NCBI GenBank assembly: GCA_000727475.1
Contig: KL647290.1
Span: 5,503,573-5,567,572 of the forward strand
From: Sarcocystis neurona
Taxonomy: Eukaryota > Apicomplexa > Conoidasida > Eucoccidiorida > Sarcocystidae
Reading direction: 5' to 3'
DNA length: 64,000 nucleotides
The notes below the pieces were generated by a model. The model had not been told where the DNA came from. It searched no databases and worked only from the letters and a program-made list of their open reading frames with translations. The position numbers and the translations under genes were made by a program. Below, one piece after another: positions 36,796 through 50,400 of the stretch. How positions within the stretch are numbered: the stretch's first letter is position 1; the number at the start of each line of letters is the position of its first letter.

Positions 36796-39700
36796 TCACG
36801 ACGTCCCCTTAAGAACTCTGGCTTTCCGCACGTGGGCCTGAATACGAATGGCCCAGGGGACTTCTGCTTTGACCACTTTCATGCGTTTGTTTAACTGATA
36901 AACAGCTTCCACCACTCGGACCACCGGCTCCCAAGCACGCATCAGCTCTCGCATACGTTGCGTAAGTTCTCGAATTGCAGCGGGTTTAACAAATACCATG
37001 GTTCTACCTAGCTGCGTGAGAAAACCAAACACACGCACGCCATCACGCTTCTCCACCGGCAATCTCGAGCTAAGAGACAATGACCCCCGTGCACACTTTG
37101 GTCTACAGGTACACATGTTGACGAACATATACATATATATATATATATATAGATAGATATGTACATATATTCGTATGCTCAATATCCAAGCAAACGCTTA
37201 TCTCTCCTCACAATAAGCGCAAAGTCGTCTCGTACAAAAACGACATATGCAAGTATGTGTGTGTACATTAACACTTATATATACTAATACTTCCACATAG
37301 ATATACACACGTACAAAAAGATTCGCGAGCGTACACGTAGACCCGTGTGTGTACCTACATTCTTCATCTGTTGACGAACAGCGGTAGGTTCTGCAGATAC
37401 CATATATGGTTGCAACAAAATCTTCTGCAAGGCGATTCAGCACGTCCACACACGCGTGTTTCTTCCTCCTACGTACACAACCGTGTGTGTCTCTCGTCGT
37501 CCTACCCCTCGTAGAACTGCGGCAGGCCAATGTCGAAGCAGGTGCTTGCCTGTGGAACTGTGTGAAGCAGAGGACTACAGAGGAAGCGCCCGCAGCAGTT
37601 CGTCCGAACCCGTACGTACACAGACGTATACGAGCACACACCAACTACATACAAGTGTATTACTGCAGTGCCATAAATGAAGGTAATTGTACAATCTCGG
37701 CTTATGCGCGTATACTGTACAAACAGAGGATAATGTACACGCATGCTCTCTACCGTTAAACGAAAACACGTGTTTGTTTATACACGTGTTGTGTTGGCGA
37801 TGGATAGATTTCTCGCAAATGCAAAGAAAGAAAAGCTTGACAACTGTAGTTGTATAAGAACAGCCGACCTCCTGCAGTCTTCGTATCTTGGGAAAACAAA
37901 TGATTCGTTTGATGGTAGCGCGACACCATGCGCATGACATGTACGTCAACATGTATACACGTGTACAGTTGCATACAATTGTGTATGCAAACAGGTGTAC
38001 ATCAGCCAAACACGTGTATATGTAAAAAGATCTTACGGCCTCTGTACAAACGTACGGACGTATATATATCTATATGTATACACACACGTGTGCAGTGCGA
38101 AGCTTCCACTCTCTCTTCTTACACTTAATTACATACGAATGTACATATACATATACATATGTGTAGGTATATCCTACGTACATGGATGTTCTTGCGTGGA
38201 CGCATTGATAGCTTATTATTAGCGTAGTGTATTCGAGAAGCAAAAGTACGTATAGGGAGATGGTGCTGCTTACCGCCCACTGGTCTTGATGAATGCCCAT
38301 GCGCGCCATCATCATTTTTACTTTTTCGCGGCTGCAAAGGAACACACGGTCACGTCTGTAGACCGCGCTCTTTAAGCGTACAATGTAGGAGATAACGTGA
38401 AAGAAAAGCACTTAATCGGTGACGGAAAAGAGAGGTGCGGAAGAAAAAGCAAGTCGCCTTTTGGTGGGAAAGCAAATCGACGACACTGAGAACAGGAAAC
38501 AGCTGTCGAAGAGAACACAGCCTTTCGAACGCGTATCGCAGACACTACAAATGTCACCAGATTGACGAAGAAAGGCGATCAAAGAAAGAAAGGAAACTAG
38601 AACAAATTATAGAACGGAACACGACGGTGACACTCATGGGAACCAGAAAGTAGCAAATGGGAGCAGACACATAGACAGCTCCTGGGGTCAGATACTGATG
38701 CTTGCCGCCCTCAATCAAAGCACAAGCAGTACGCGCACACGAATTTGCTTGTACACATAGAGTTAAAAGGGTATGTCTCTATAGTATACAGATGGAAAGA
38801 GGTCGAAAGAAGGAAATAAAGGGGTATAGTTTCACAGGCGCAAAAATTTACAGAATAACGTACATATATATATATATATATATATTTTTACTTGATAGGC
38901 CTCGTGGAGAGGGAGAAATCACTGCTTATATTATGGAGATATATATAGGTACGATATATACATGTCGGTATGCACATACATATATCCATCTGAATATATA
39001 TATATATATATATCAAAGGCGTGCACTCACCAATATATACACAAACATACACATATTATGTACATACGTCGCTGCACGAGTGATTACATCCGTACACGTG
39101 CAGAAGTACAGATCTGTTCATCTGCATGTATTCAACTGAACAGCTACAAAGAGATAACCAGACACAATATGAGATACAGCAGTCAACAGCGTGTTTCTCT
39201 TACTCGTCGCTGTGACTATTTGCGACAGCGTAGTCGACCTGTGCGAACTGTTTGATGAACGCGTCGTAAGGCCTCCTGTACGAATACGTGAAGTTCTTCA
39301 ACTGCAAGGCTTCTAGAATTGAAAGGGAGAAGAGCTGCGACAACATGGAAAAACTGGGGCAGCTAACTACTTATAAAAACGACGTTTGCGTCTTCACTCG
39401 ACGAAGGCGTGCGGAAGCGACAAGGAGCGGAAATCGTCCGCAGCAGAAAGGAAGCAAAATGTACAACTGCTCAGTGAGAGACAAAAGAAACCCCCTCGCC
39501 CTGGAAAGCAGGCAGCTGAAGAGGACTTAGCGGAAGACTAGCCGCAGGGAAGAAGGCAGTGCAATTGGAGCGTGAGTAGCGTTTCGGATGGCAGAGCACA
39601 GGCACCGGCTTAGAAAATATCTGTAGTTCCACATGCTCCCCCGTATACAGCTCACTACACACCTCTTTGACCAGCGAATAAATCTGCACGCGAGCAGCAC

Positions 39701-42700
39701 GCCAGCGACTCTATACCTTTTTTGCTTTCTTCCTCTTTTCTACGATTCCTGTACACAAACGTGTGAATCTATAGATAGGTATGTACGTATATATATATAT
39801 ATACACACATGTATATATATGTATGTACGTATCTATGTATATTTACACAGATATACATATATGTTTATTATATGTGGAAGTGTGGACAGCTCTACTCGTA
39901 CTATACCCTGGTGTATGAGCACCCAGCTGCATTTGCGTTGTGTATCCCCGGCTGTGTGGTTGTAGTGCCTTGCAGCACAGCAAGAATGGATGCCTATATT
40001 TTCTCTTTCTTCTAACAGACTGGCACGAAGTGATCAAGAAGGCCAAGGGGTTTTACAATAGAAGATACCCGTTTTCCCCTCTTGCAAATTCTTCGTAGGT
40101 ATTATGGCGTAACAGCGACTCACACACACACGCCCGTATGTGTAGAAATACGTATATAAATACATATTCGTACAACTCCACATATTTCTACGAGTACCAC
40201 ACACGGTTACTTATTCCGCTCCACCAATCCATGCGGCCCATTTATCTATCGCGGATGCTTGAGTATGCGAGCGTACTAAGGTGTCACTTTTTGGTGTATG
40301 TACACTGGAACCTCTATGCCGTGTACGACCGCGCTGGCGTCCTCGGCGTCCTTAAGAAGCTGCCATCAACTGACGGTCGACGGGACTTCAGGCAGCTGAG
40401 AAGTTGGGAGAAGAATTCTCCTACAGCGGAGCGAATCTTACGGTACACACGCAAACACACGTATATTATATCTTTATTTGTGATATTACGGTGGCTGGAA
40501 TTTCTGGGTGTACGTACACCCAAAATTTCTGACCTGTCCAAGTACTTTCGCGTTGTTCCAGTCTTTGGGCTGCTTGCTTTCGTTTGGCTTCAAACAGCGT
40601 ACAAAATGAGATTCTGTTGTGCTGATCAATTCCAGCAATGCGTTGAGCGAACGCATAAACTGCGATGCAATAAGTTGACCCTTTCCCAACTTTCCTTTTT
40701 CCGACACCACATGTTCGAACATAGTTCGCACGACCTGGTTGGTTGATGCCTGTGGAGGAGAACCGGAAGAAGTAGCGAAAGGACCGCGCAGGGGGGACAT
40801 AGAAGAGTACGGCAAGAACAAGATTCACAAAAATAAGGAAAGGGGAGGGGAAGAGAGTGACTGGACAACGGGGAAGGCGGATCAACGAAGGCCGAGAGAA
40901 AAGTTGAAAAAGCGTGGCCGCGAAAAAAATGAGAGTTAGGAAAGGACAGAGAGAGAGAGGAAGATCTGGCGGGAAAAAAATGAGGGAGTACCAAGTGGGA
41001 GGAAAGGTGAAAGGAAGTGAGAGCGAGGCCGAGGGATGAAAATGAAAGAATAGCCAGAAACACAAACACGAGACGGTGGTGGAGGAGAGGCAGCAAAAGA
41101 GAAACCTTGGAGAGTGACGAGAAGAAACCGTCTTGAGGAGAGAACGAAATGGAAGGGAAGACGGTGTGAGGAAGAGACACCGAGACACGAGAAGTGCTGA
41201 AGAACAAGTGAGAGAAAGAAGGAAAGGAAATGGACAAAGTCCCAGAAGCGAGCAACAAGAAGAACGACACGAGAAAGAGACGTGAACCGGAGAAAGGAAG
41301 GCAGGAAGACGAAAAAGGAAAAGAAACCGCAGACGGAGGAGGAGAGAAATGAGACGAGACAGGGGATGGCATTTACGACAATTTAGAGAGGCAGACAGAT
41401 AGAGGAGCAACACAAAAATAGAAAAAGGGAAAAAGAGAGGACGAAAAAAAAGACAGATTTCTTGGGGCGAGAGAGCACGACCGGGAAAGAAAGCAAGGGA
41501 AAGAAAAAGGAGAAGACGAAAAGGAGATATCCCAGAGACTGTATTTCTGTAGCTGCTTAGACAAGGAGAAAGCGTCACACGGAGAGATAAAGAGAGTAGA
41601 AAAGGAGACGAGAAAGGGAAGAAAAAAGACGCAGAAGAAGAGAGCAGCACACCGCTGAAGCCAGAGAAAAGTGTCACAAATCGAGACCAAAAGGCAAAAA
41701 CGCAGAGGAGAAACGAGAAAGAAGAGGAAAATAGAAGAAGCGGTGGGATGACGGGGAGCCCGAGGCAGAAGCAGAGAGGGAAGGAGAGAAGGAGAAGAGG
41801 AGAACGAAAAACAAGAAAAACGGGAGCACATACCGGGAGAAAATGAAAAACAGATGCAAAGTAAGGAAGTCGACCGGGGCCCGACGCGTTCTTACTAACT
41901 TGCTGCTGCTGCCTCAGTTTCGTAGAGTCACACACGTGAAGCAGGCGGGAGACAGCACGGGGCAGAAGAAGGAAAACGGGAAATGTGAGTCTCAGTTGAA
42001 AAAGAGGAGACGTGCGAAGAAAAGGAAAAGTGGAGGTTCTTCACTTCAGGGAGGGGAAAAGTGAAAGAGAAGCGACCACGGTAAAAAAGGGGAACAAAGC
42101 AGTGAGCAAATGCACGCTGTTGCCCATCATCACAGACAGATGATGCAGAGATCAGAGAAAAATTTAGGAGGAGCAAGAAGAAAGTGAAAACTAGCCATTG
42201 GCGTCTGTAGACGCCAATTGGACGCCAACGCATGCAATACCCCTCTCCTTCTCTCCTCTTTTCTTTCTCGCCCTCTCCAGATAAATATATATATATATAT
42301 ATATACGTAGGCACACACCAGATTATCTATCCTGTTCCTGGGTAAATGTATTTACATAAGTATACGCAGCCAAGACGTGGATGCTGATTGGTAGAAAGGT
42401 GTGTATACTCCATGTATTTAAAATCTGTGTACACATATGTATGCGATATATATGTATGTATGTTACACGTATGCTGTACAGACGCATATGTTACACAAAC
42501 GTATGCAATATTGTAGAGAAAAAGAGACCTACACGAATATATACATATATATATATATATATATGTGAACACACATGTATATTTTCACTAGAAAGAGGAA
42601 GTCACATATATGGATATATATACACACATATATTCTCACTAGTTGAGATGTATATGTATATACATATATATATATATATATATATGTAGACACATTCTCA

Positions 42701-45700
42701 CAGTGCCCACCGTACCAGCGCGGGACGTCGCGGTGTATTTATGTACAAATTCAGCAAGACATTTCTGACGCTCTCCTTATTACTGTGTCCCTGCACGTCC
42801 GTATATTGAAGCTGTCAAGCACACATTAATAAATAACTACCCATCAATATAAGCATAGATACATATATATATATATATATATACATATATGTATACGTTT
42901 ATAAAGCTGGCTGGACGAAGAGCCACGTGTAGCTTTTTTTTTCTCTGTCTTCCTCTCTGTGCGTGCCTATGTCTCTCTGTCTATGTATCCACGTCCCTAC
43001 CTGGCTACGCCTTTTCATTGATTTACACAAACCTTCTCTATATATCTATCTATCGCCGAAGAAGTACACGTGTATTTCCGCTCGCCGCGGGAAACATATA
43101 CCTCTTCGTCTAAACTGCCGCCCACATGCACCGACGCACAGATATACGAACAACTGCTCCTAGTCCCCCTCTACACAGACATGTACATCATACACGTATA
43201 TTTATATACGCATGACTGTACCTCCTAATATGAACAAAACATGCCCTATCACCTGTCTCGTTGCCACCAAGCCAACATATATACACATATATATATATTC
43301 ACGTATACGCACGACACTACCTCGTGATCCATATATGAATAAAACGTGTCCTATCACTTGTTCCGTTGCGACCCTCACACACGTATACACATAATATTAG
43401 ATGTTCTGATCCCCCTCTATATAGACGTGTACAATACAAACATATATATATATACATATACACGCCAGCAGGCATTCTGATTTATACATATACATCTACA
43501 TATATATACATATATAAATGGATGTAGAAAACTTTTACTTGTATTATGGACTGCTGTCGAGATACAAACACTCATATTCTATATACGTACACACACAAAC
43601 AGACACCCTGACTCGTATATATATATATATATGTGTGGAGACATAGAGAAGCAAAGATAAACGAATATTATAATGACCACGAAAGCAGTTCCTTCCAATG
43701 ATAGAAGGAACTGCCAAAATCGGGAATTTCTCCTTCTTCCTGATGCACTGTTCAACACTTTCTCTGCCGCCGATACTCGCCACTTGACATGGAGACACAG
43801 ATATATAAACAGCCTCACGCTTCCACGCACAAATTATTTCTTTACACATACATCCATATATATGTAGAGAGAGAGGGATACACATATATATTTACATATA
43901 TATACCTACACAGATAAGTAAATGGAGATGTATATGTGTACTAACATTTGTATGTGTGTAGGATGTGAGCGAGTGCACATGCTTGCAAACATCAATATCA
44001 TCTCCCATATAAATATACACATATGGTGGGACAAGATGGATAAATAAGATGGAAAGATAAGACGGATAAATAAGATGGGTAAAGAAGATGTATAGATAGG
44101 ACGTACAGACAGGATGTACAGATAAAATGTACAGATAAGATGTGTAGATTAGGTGGGTGGCTAAGATGTATAGATCAGATGGACAGATAAGATAAATAGA
44201 TTCAGATGGGTGGGTATATGTAAAAGAGAGATATATACATATATATACAGATGAATATAGATAGATACAGAGATACAAAGAGAGATACACAGGTACGAAG
44301 TCACGAAGATTTGCAAGTATTTACATCCAAATCAAGATGATATCTACGTACAGATGCAACTGTGCACGTTAATATCTATACATTTAAGTCAATATACATA
44401 TACGTGTGTGTCAGTACGGCTATATAGAAAAGTCTTACCTTTAGGATGGCGCGAGCAGGTCTGAGTCCAGCAGATCATCGTGTATATATATATGTATCCA
44501 ATTATCTATATTCATAAATCAAAATATGTATACACATATATGTAAGTGTGTGTCTGTATAGTTACATGAGTCTATTATCTTCAAGGTGGTGCGCACGGGT
44601 GGTATCAGCAGATCTTTACATATATTTAATTACCTATATTTATAAATCAATATCTATATATATGTAGAGACAAGTGTGTGCCTGGGCAGGTAGACTAAAA
44701 TAGCTACCTTCAAATTCGGCCACAGATATGGCTTAAGCAGATCTCTGTATATCCAGGTACCTATATTTATATATCAATATATATATACACAAACGTGTGT
44801 CTTGATAGATAGAGGAAAATATTTACCTTCAAAATGGCGCACAGCTCTGGCTTTAGCAAGTCTTTGTTTTTCGCAATAAAACCAGTGGCGTCGTATTGAA
44901 TATCGGCGATGGAGTGGCAGATGACGAAATTTACGCGAGGGTTTTTCTTCCCCGGCTTCCACGCGTCGCTCATCGCCAGGCACTGGCTCAACGCCTGTAC
45001 GATCGACTGCAGAAAAAGAAAAAAAAGAAGAGGAGTAGAAAGACCTCGTAAGTCGAAGACGTATTTATCAAAACGAAAGAAAAGGGCGGTGGTGCTGCTG
45101 GAGAGGTCCTTTTCTTCGGTTGTCGTTGTCAGCTAGAGGCGCAAGAAGTAAGTGTGGAGGCGCCAAGGTCCGAGACATTACTTCTCATGAAAAATGGAAA
45201 AAGTCGAAAGAGAGAAGTCTCGCACACATATCCACGTGACTCAGAAAAAAAGCTGCTGTGGAAGCAGCAGCAACAGCAGCAGTCTCATTTCTGCGGAAGT
45301 AGCAGCAGCAGCAGCCTCAGCTTCCGCCTCTTCTCCTTTTTCCTCTCTGTCTCTTTCTGTCTCTTTTTTCTCCGTTTCTTGCTTTCTGTTGCACTTCTCT
45401 TCTTGTTCTTCTTGCTTTCCCTTCTCCCCTTTTACTAGCACTTTCTTCCCCTCTCCCATTTCCTTTCCTCCTCTCCTTCTCCCTTTTTCTCTTCCCACTT
45501 TCCTTCCGTTCTTCCTCTCCTTCGCCCACGCGCTTTTCACTTTGCGACGAAAGTGACAAAAAGAAGAATGAGAACGACCGCCGGGACTGCTGCACAAAAA
45601 GAAAGCCGCGATGCTGTCCCTTTCTCTGCTAAGAAAAAGAAACGGAAAGTGCCAGAGAAAAGCGAGAAAAACTGTGAGACACAAGACGTAAAACTAACAG

Positions 45701-47370
45701 GACAACATCCGAATCCACCGCACATAGGAAATGAACAAAAGAGACGCTGTTAAATTCTATCGTGCCCGTTCCTTCCCATCCCCTCGGCCCTCCCCGGCAA
45801 CGAGGAAACCTTCTCTTTGTACACGTAGAAGATCGACCAAGTGTTGTGGACAGAAAAGGAGAAGAAGACCCGCCCAATTTTTTCTTCAGAAAAGCAGATG
45901 AAAACCGACGGAGCGGCAAAAAGTCAAGAGAATAAACTCACAAGAATGTGAAAAAGAAAGATGTGCTTGTCAACACTACACCAGCCATGGGACGTGTGCA
46001 TACAGAAAGACACGGGTCTTTGTGTGTGTCTATGCGTGTATGTGTCTGTATTCCCACGTATACAAACATGTAGACATATATATATGTGCATATTCATAAA
46101 TATATAGATAAAAATATTAGTGTCTACAAAAAACCAGACACACACAGACACAGACACGTGCGTGAACATATACTTGCTTGGTAGTATGTAAGTAAGTGTG
46201 CGTATGTGTATGTGTGTATGTCTGTACGCGTGTGTGTGCGTATACCTCTCTCTGTCTCTCTGTCTATATATACACTTACGTGTATGTGTGTAGACGAAAT
46301 TATTTACTTATATACAGATTCCCAAAGATATACATATACACATGTATATATTTACCATACAGACTTACAGGCAGCTGTACACTTCTGTCTTCCTTGCAGG
46401 AACGTCCTACCAGCTCAAGTCTTCCCGTGTCTATATATCGAGAGTTCTGCTGCAATTATTCAAGTGCCTTATTCCCATACGAAATAAACTTCCTCACCGC
46501 CCAGAATTACTGAGCCCGCGCCAAGACAGCTGCTGCAGCAGTTGCCTGCACGTATTTCTTCGTTCACGCAGACGCATGTAGAAACTACACTCACAAACGC
46601 ACTGGCAGAGACATCCGTGTCTACATATATGCATACATATGTGTGTGTATAGTGGAAAGAAAAAGATGTTCCTGAAGACTTATACATATATACGCATAGA
46701 CAGACGTATATTTACACATCCACACGTGTGCCTATACATTTACATGTATACGTTCGTATACATACATATATATATATATATATATGTGTACCACCTACAG
46801 ATCGCCTGCATTTACACATATATATATATATATATACATACACATGTATATCTCTGCAGATATACGTATAGATATTTGTTTCTACCTACAGATCGCACAT
46901 GTGTATATACATACGTGTAGGTGGGTGTATCCTTCTGTCTTCCATAATTAAGCGGATGAAAGAACAGAGGGGACACGAAATACATGCGTAGATTTCGGCT
47001 GCAGCAGGCCCATGGAAAAAGGAGGAGGATTCCGATGAAACCCGGGAGAAAACGCTGCTTTGCAGCACATGCCACACAAAAATTCTCTGCGGAAGCGTCG
47101 GCGAACACCCACGAAAAAATATACCACACTTCCTCTACGTAGTAGGAGCAAAGCCAGGAAAAACAGAAATGAGGCAGAAGTCTCCGTAAACTAAGAAAAA
47201 GATCGGTGTATATAAATACATATACGTATACCCACAAACGAAGAGAAAGGGCGACAGGTATACCGTTGAAAATGTAAGGGACAAGAAATATATACGCACA
47301 CCTACATATATATATATACATATGTATACATGTATGTATACATATATATACATATATATATATACCTATC

Positions 47371-47401
<31 letters not shown>

Positions 47402-50400
47402 GTGTACACGTATAGTAAAAGAAAGAGAGAAGGATACGACGACATATAAATATGTATATATATGTAGAAAAAGAGAAAGAACGATATGATTATCCACGCA
47501 CGTGTGAATAGACATATATATGTATATACATATGAAGAGAAAGTAGACTATACACGTCATTGTAAAACGGACAGAGAGTTGAACTACCTACACCTACACA
47601 CACATATATACACGCACATATATATATGTACCTCGTCTGTGCCTCCAGGGGCTAGGCTTTTGTCTTCGAGTAAGGCAAGGACGGATTTATTTTTTCCGCA
47701 GAGAGCCTCTACGACTTCTTTATTATCTGTCCACTCAATTTTGGCATCACGTATTCCTTCTGCGTGATACAACTCTGTCTCCTGTACTCAACAAATTCAC
47801 ACAAACACATGTAGACACGAATATATATACAAATAGATGGCTCTACATCTACACACATATATATACGCATATATATATATGTGCGCACACAGATCTGCAA
47901 GCATAGATATATATATATATATATACGCACAAACAAATATTATATATATGTAGGAATATATGCATCCATACACACACACACACACGTATACACTAATATA
48001 TATAAGATATATACACCTACACGAGCATCGCTACAACCTGTAGTACAGTATAATTTATGTATGTGCGTGCGTCTATACATTAAATGAAACACATATTGAT
48101 AATATTGTATATGGATGTGAAGGTCTGCTACCATACGTATTACCCATATACATGTATATCTCTCTCTATACAGATCTATCTCTCTATCTATAAAAACATG
48201 TAAATCGATGTCTACGAAACTTTGAATATTTCTATAGACGTATATATGTTGAACGTATATATTTGTACGTGTCTACACATCACGGACAGATACGTAAGTC
48301 TTCTCCCAGTTCTGCGACCACATCCACAGACATACACACATGTGTGTATACCTATATACACACATATATATACATATATATATATTTCCCTCTCTCTTTC
48401 TCTTTTCCTTCTCCCTGGGTGGGATATTCGTATATCCGTACATATACATACGCACACACATGTTTACAAACCCATATATTTTCACAGTTGACACACATCA
48501 CATGTTTCTGTGTCACGTACATGTAGAAATTTCTCCCAACACAGGACTCCCATATGTGGATAGAAAGGGAGAGGAAGAGAGAAGACTACAACAGTAAGAG
48601 CGCAGGTGCAGAGAAACTGCTTTTTCGAGCTGGCCTCTGCAAAGGGCGTCGTCACGCACAACTCTCCTCCTCCTCGTCCGCCGGCAGCCTCTCTGTCACC
48701 CCGAATTTTTTTTTCTTCTCTCTTTTCTCTGCTCCACAATTCCTTCTCCCTCGTCTTTCCATTCTCTTGCCTTCTGGCAGAGATGGGCAAACAACAACCT
48801 ACTCGGGCAAAGACAATTTGAATAAACGCCTTCTGCAACTGCTCATTTGTTATATTTATCAACAGCTGCTCCAGAGAATTGTGTTGAAAAACTTCAAAAC
48901 CAAAGATATCCAGCATTCCTACCACACACACACACACACACAAACGCATGCGTACACACGTCCACCTATATATATATATATTCCAGTCATTTCGAAAGCA
49001 AAGGCATGCGTGCACACGTTCACATATGTATCCATGTATACATATATATATATGTATGTATATATAAACTTATTTGTATAGCATACCTATTATATCAAAG
49101 ACAAAAGCACGCGAGCTGTCAACTGAATTAATGTATATATGTATTTATGTGTACACACACATATCTATATAAGTAGACTAAAGTGAGCACTAGTAAGCAT
49201 GTGTATACATTATCAACACACACGTACCTCCACACACATATGCATATTAACATTCACGTGTACATATATATATATATATATGAATATAGGTATGTAGGCA
49301 CGTATGAACGCACACGCCCGTCTGTGTACGTATACATATATATATACATATGTACGTAAGTTAACCAGGTGGACGTGTTCTGTCTCTTCGAACGCTTCCA
49401 AGTGTTCAAAAACGTCTCTTTGTTTTCCAACTCCCTGTCTCTATACATATATATCAACCCTGACGCATACAGCTACTAATACATATTTATGTATACACAT
49501 ATATATATATATGTATATATGTATATATATATATACAGAGAGAGAGAAAGAGAGAGAACTCAGGCATACAGCTACTAATATGTACACATATGTATATACA
49601 TATTTATACATATATATATAGATATATATATATATATATATATTTGTAGGTATATGTATATGTATATATATAAGCGGGTGTGCGGAAACATATCCCTTGA
49701 ACAAGAAACTTACACGTATGTCAACATCTACGCCTAATTGCATACACACTCCATATATACACACTCCCATCTATCTATACCCATCTACCAATACCTATAC
49801 CTATCTATATCTATGTATCGACCTACATCTTATCTACCTATATCTATCGTTACCTGCATATATCTATCTATACTTGTACCTACATATGTTTATGTACATC
49901 CGTATCTACATCACCTAAGTCTATATATATATCTATAATTATATTGATCTATGTCTATCTCCACCTATGTGTATCTATCTATACTTCCATCCTTACCTGT
50001 AACTATCTATATCTACGTCTATGTATCTACCTGCGTCCGTACGTCTACTATTGTCTGTATCTATCTAATCTGTGCGTAGTGACATCTATCTATACATACT
50101 AGTCTACGTATATGTATCTATCTATATTTATCTACGTCTAGCGATATCTATCTATGTCTATCTATATCTTTCTGTATCTATCTATCTTTGTCTATCTATG
50201 TATGTATATCTACATATCTACGTACACCTATCTATCTACATCTGTATCTACCAAGCCATATCTATATCTGCCTATATCCACATCAATCTTTATCTATCTG
50301 TATCTCTTTGACCCTACCTATATCTATCTACCTTTATCTATTTAAATCTATCTCTCCACACATATACGTATATGTTTGTTTATATCTACCTACATACACA

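Noticed and set aside
40466..41935. 489-codon minus-strand open frame
   Set aside because: Phe/Ser/Leu-rich read-through of a polypyrimidine tract. Only the exon 40534-40749 is conserved myosin.
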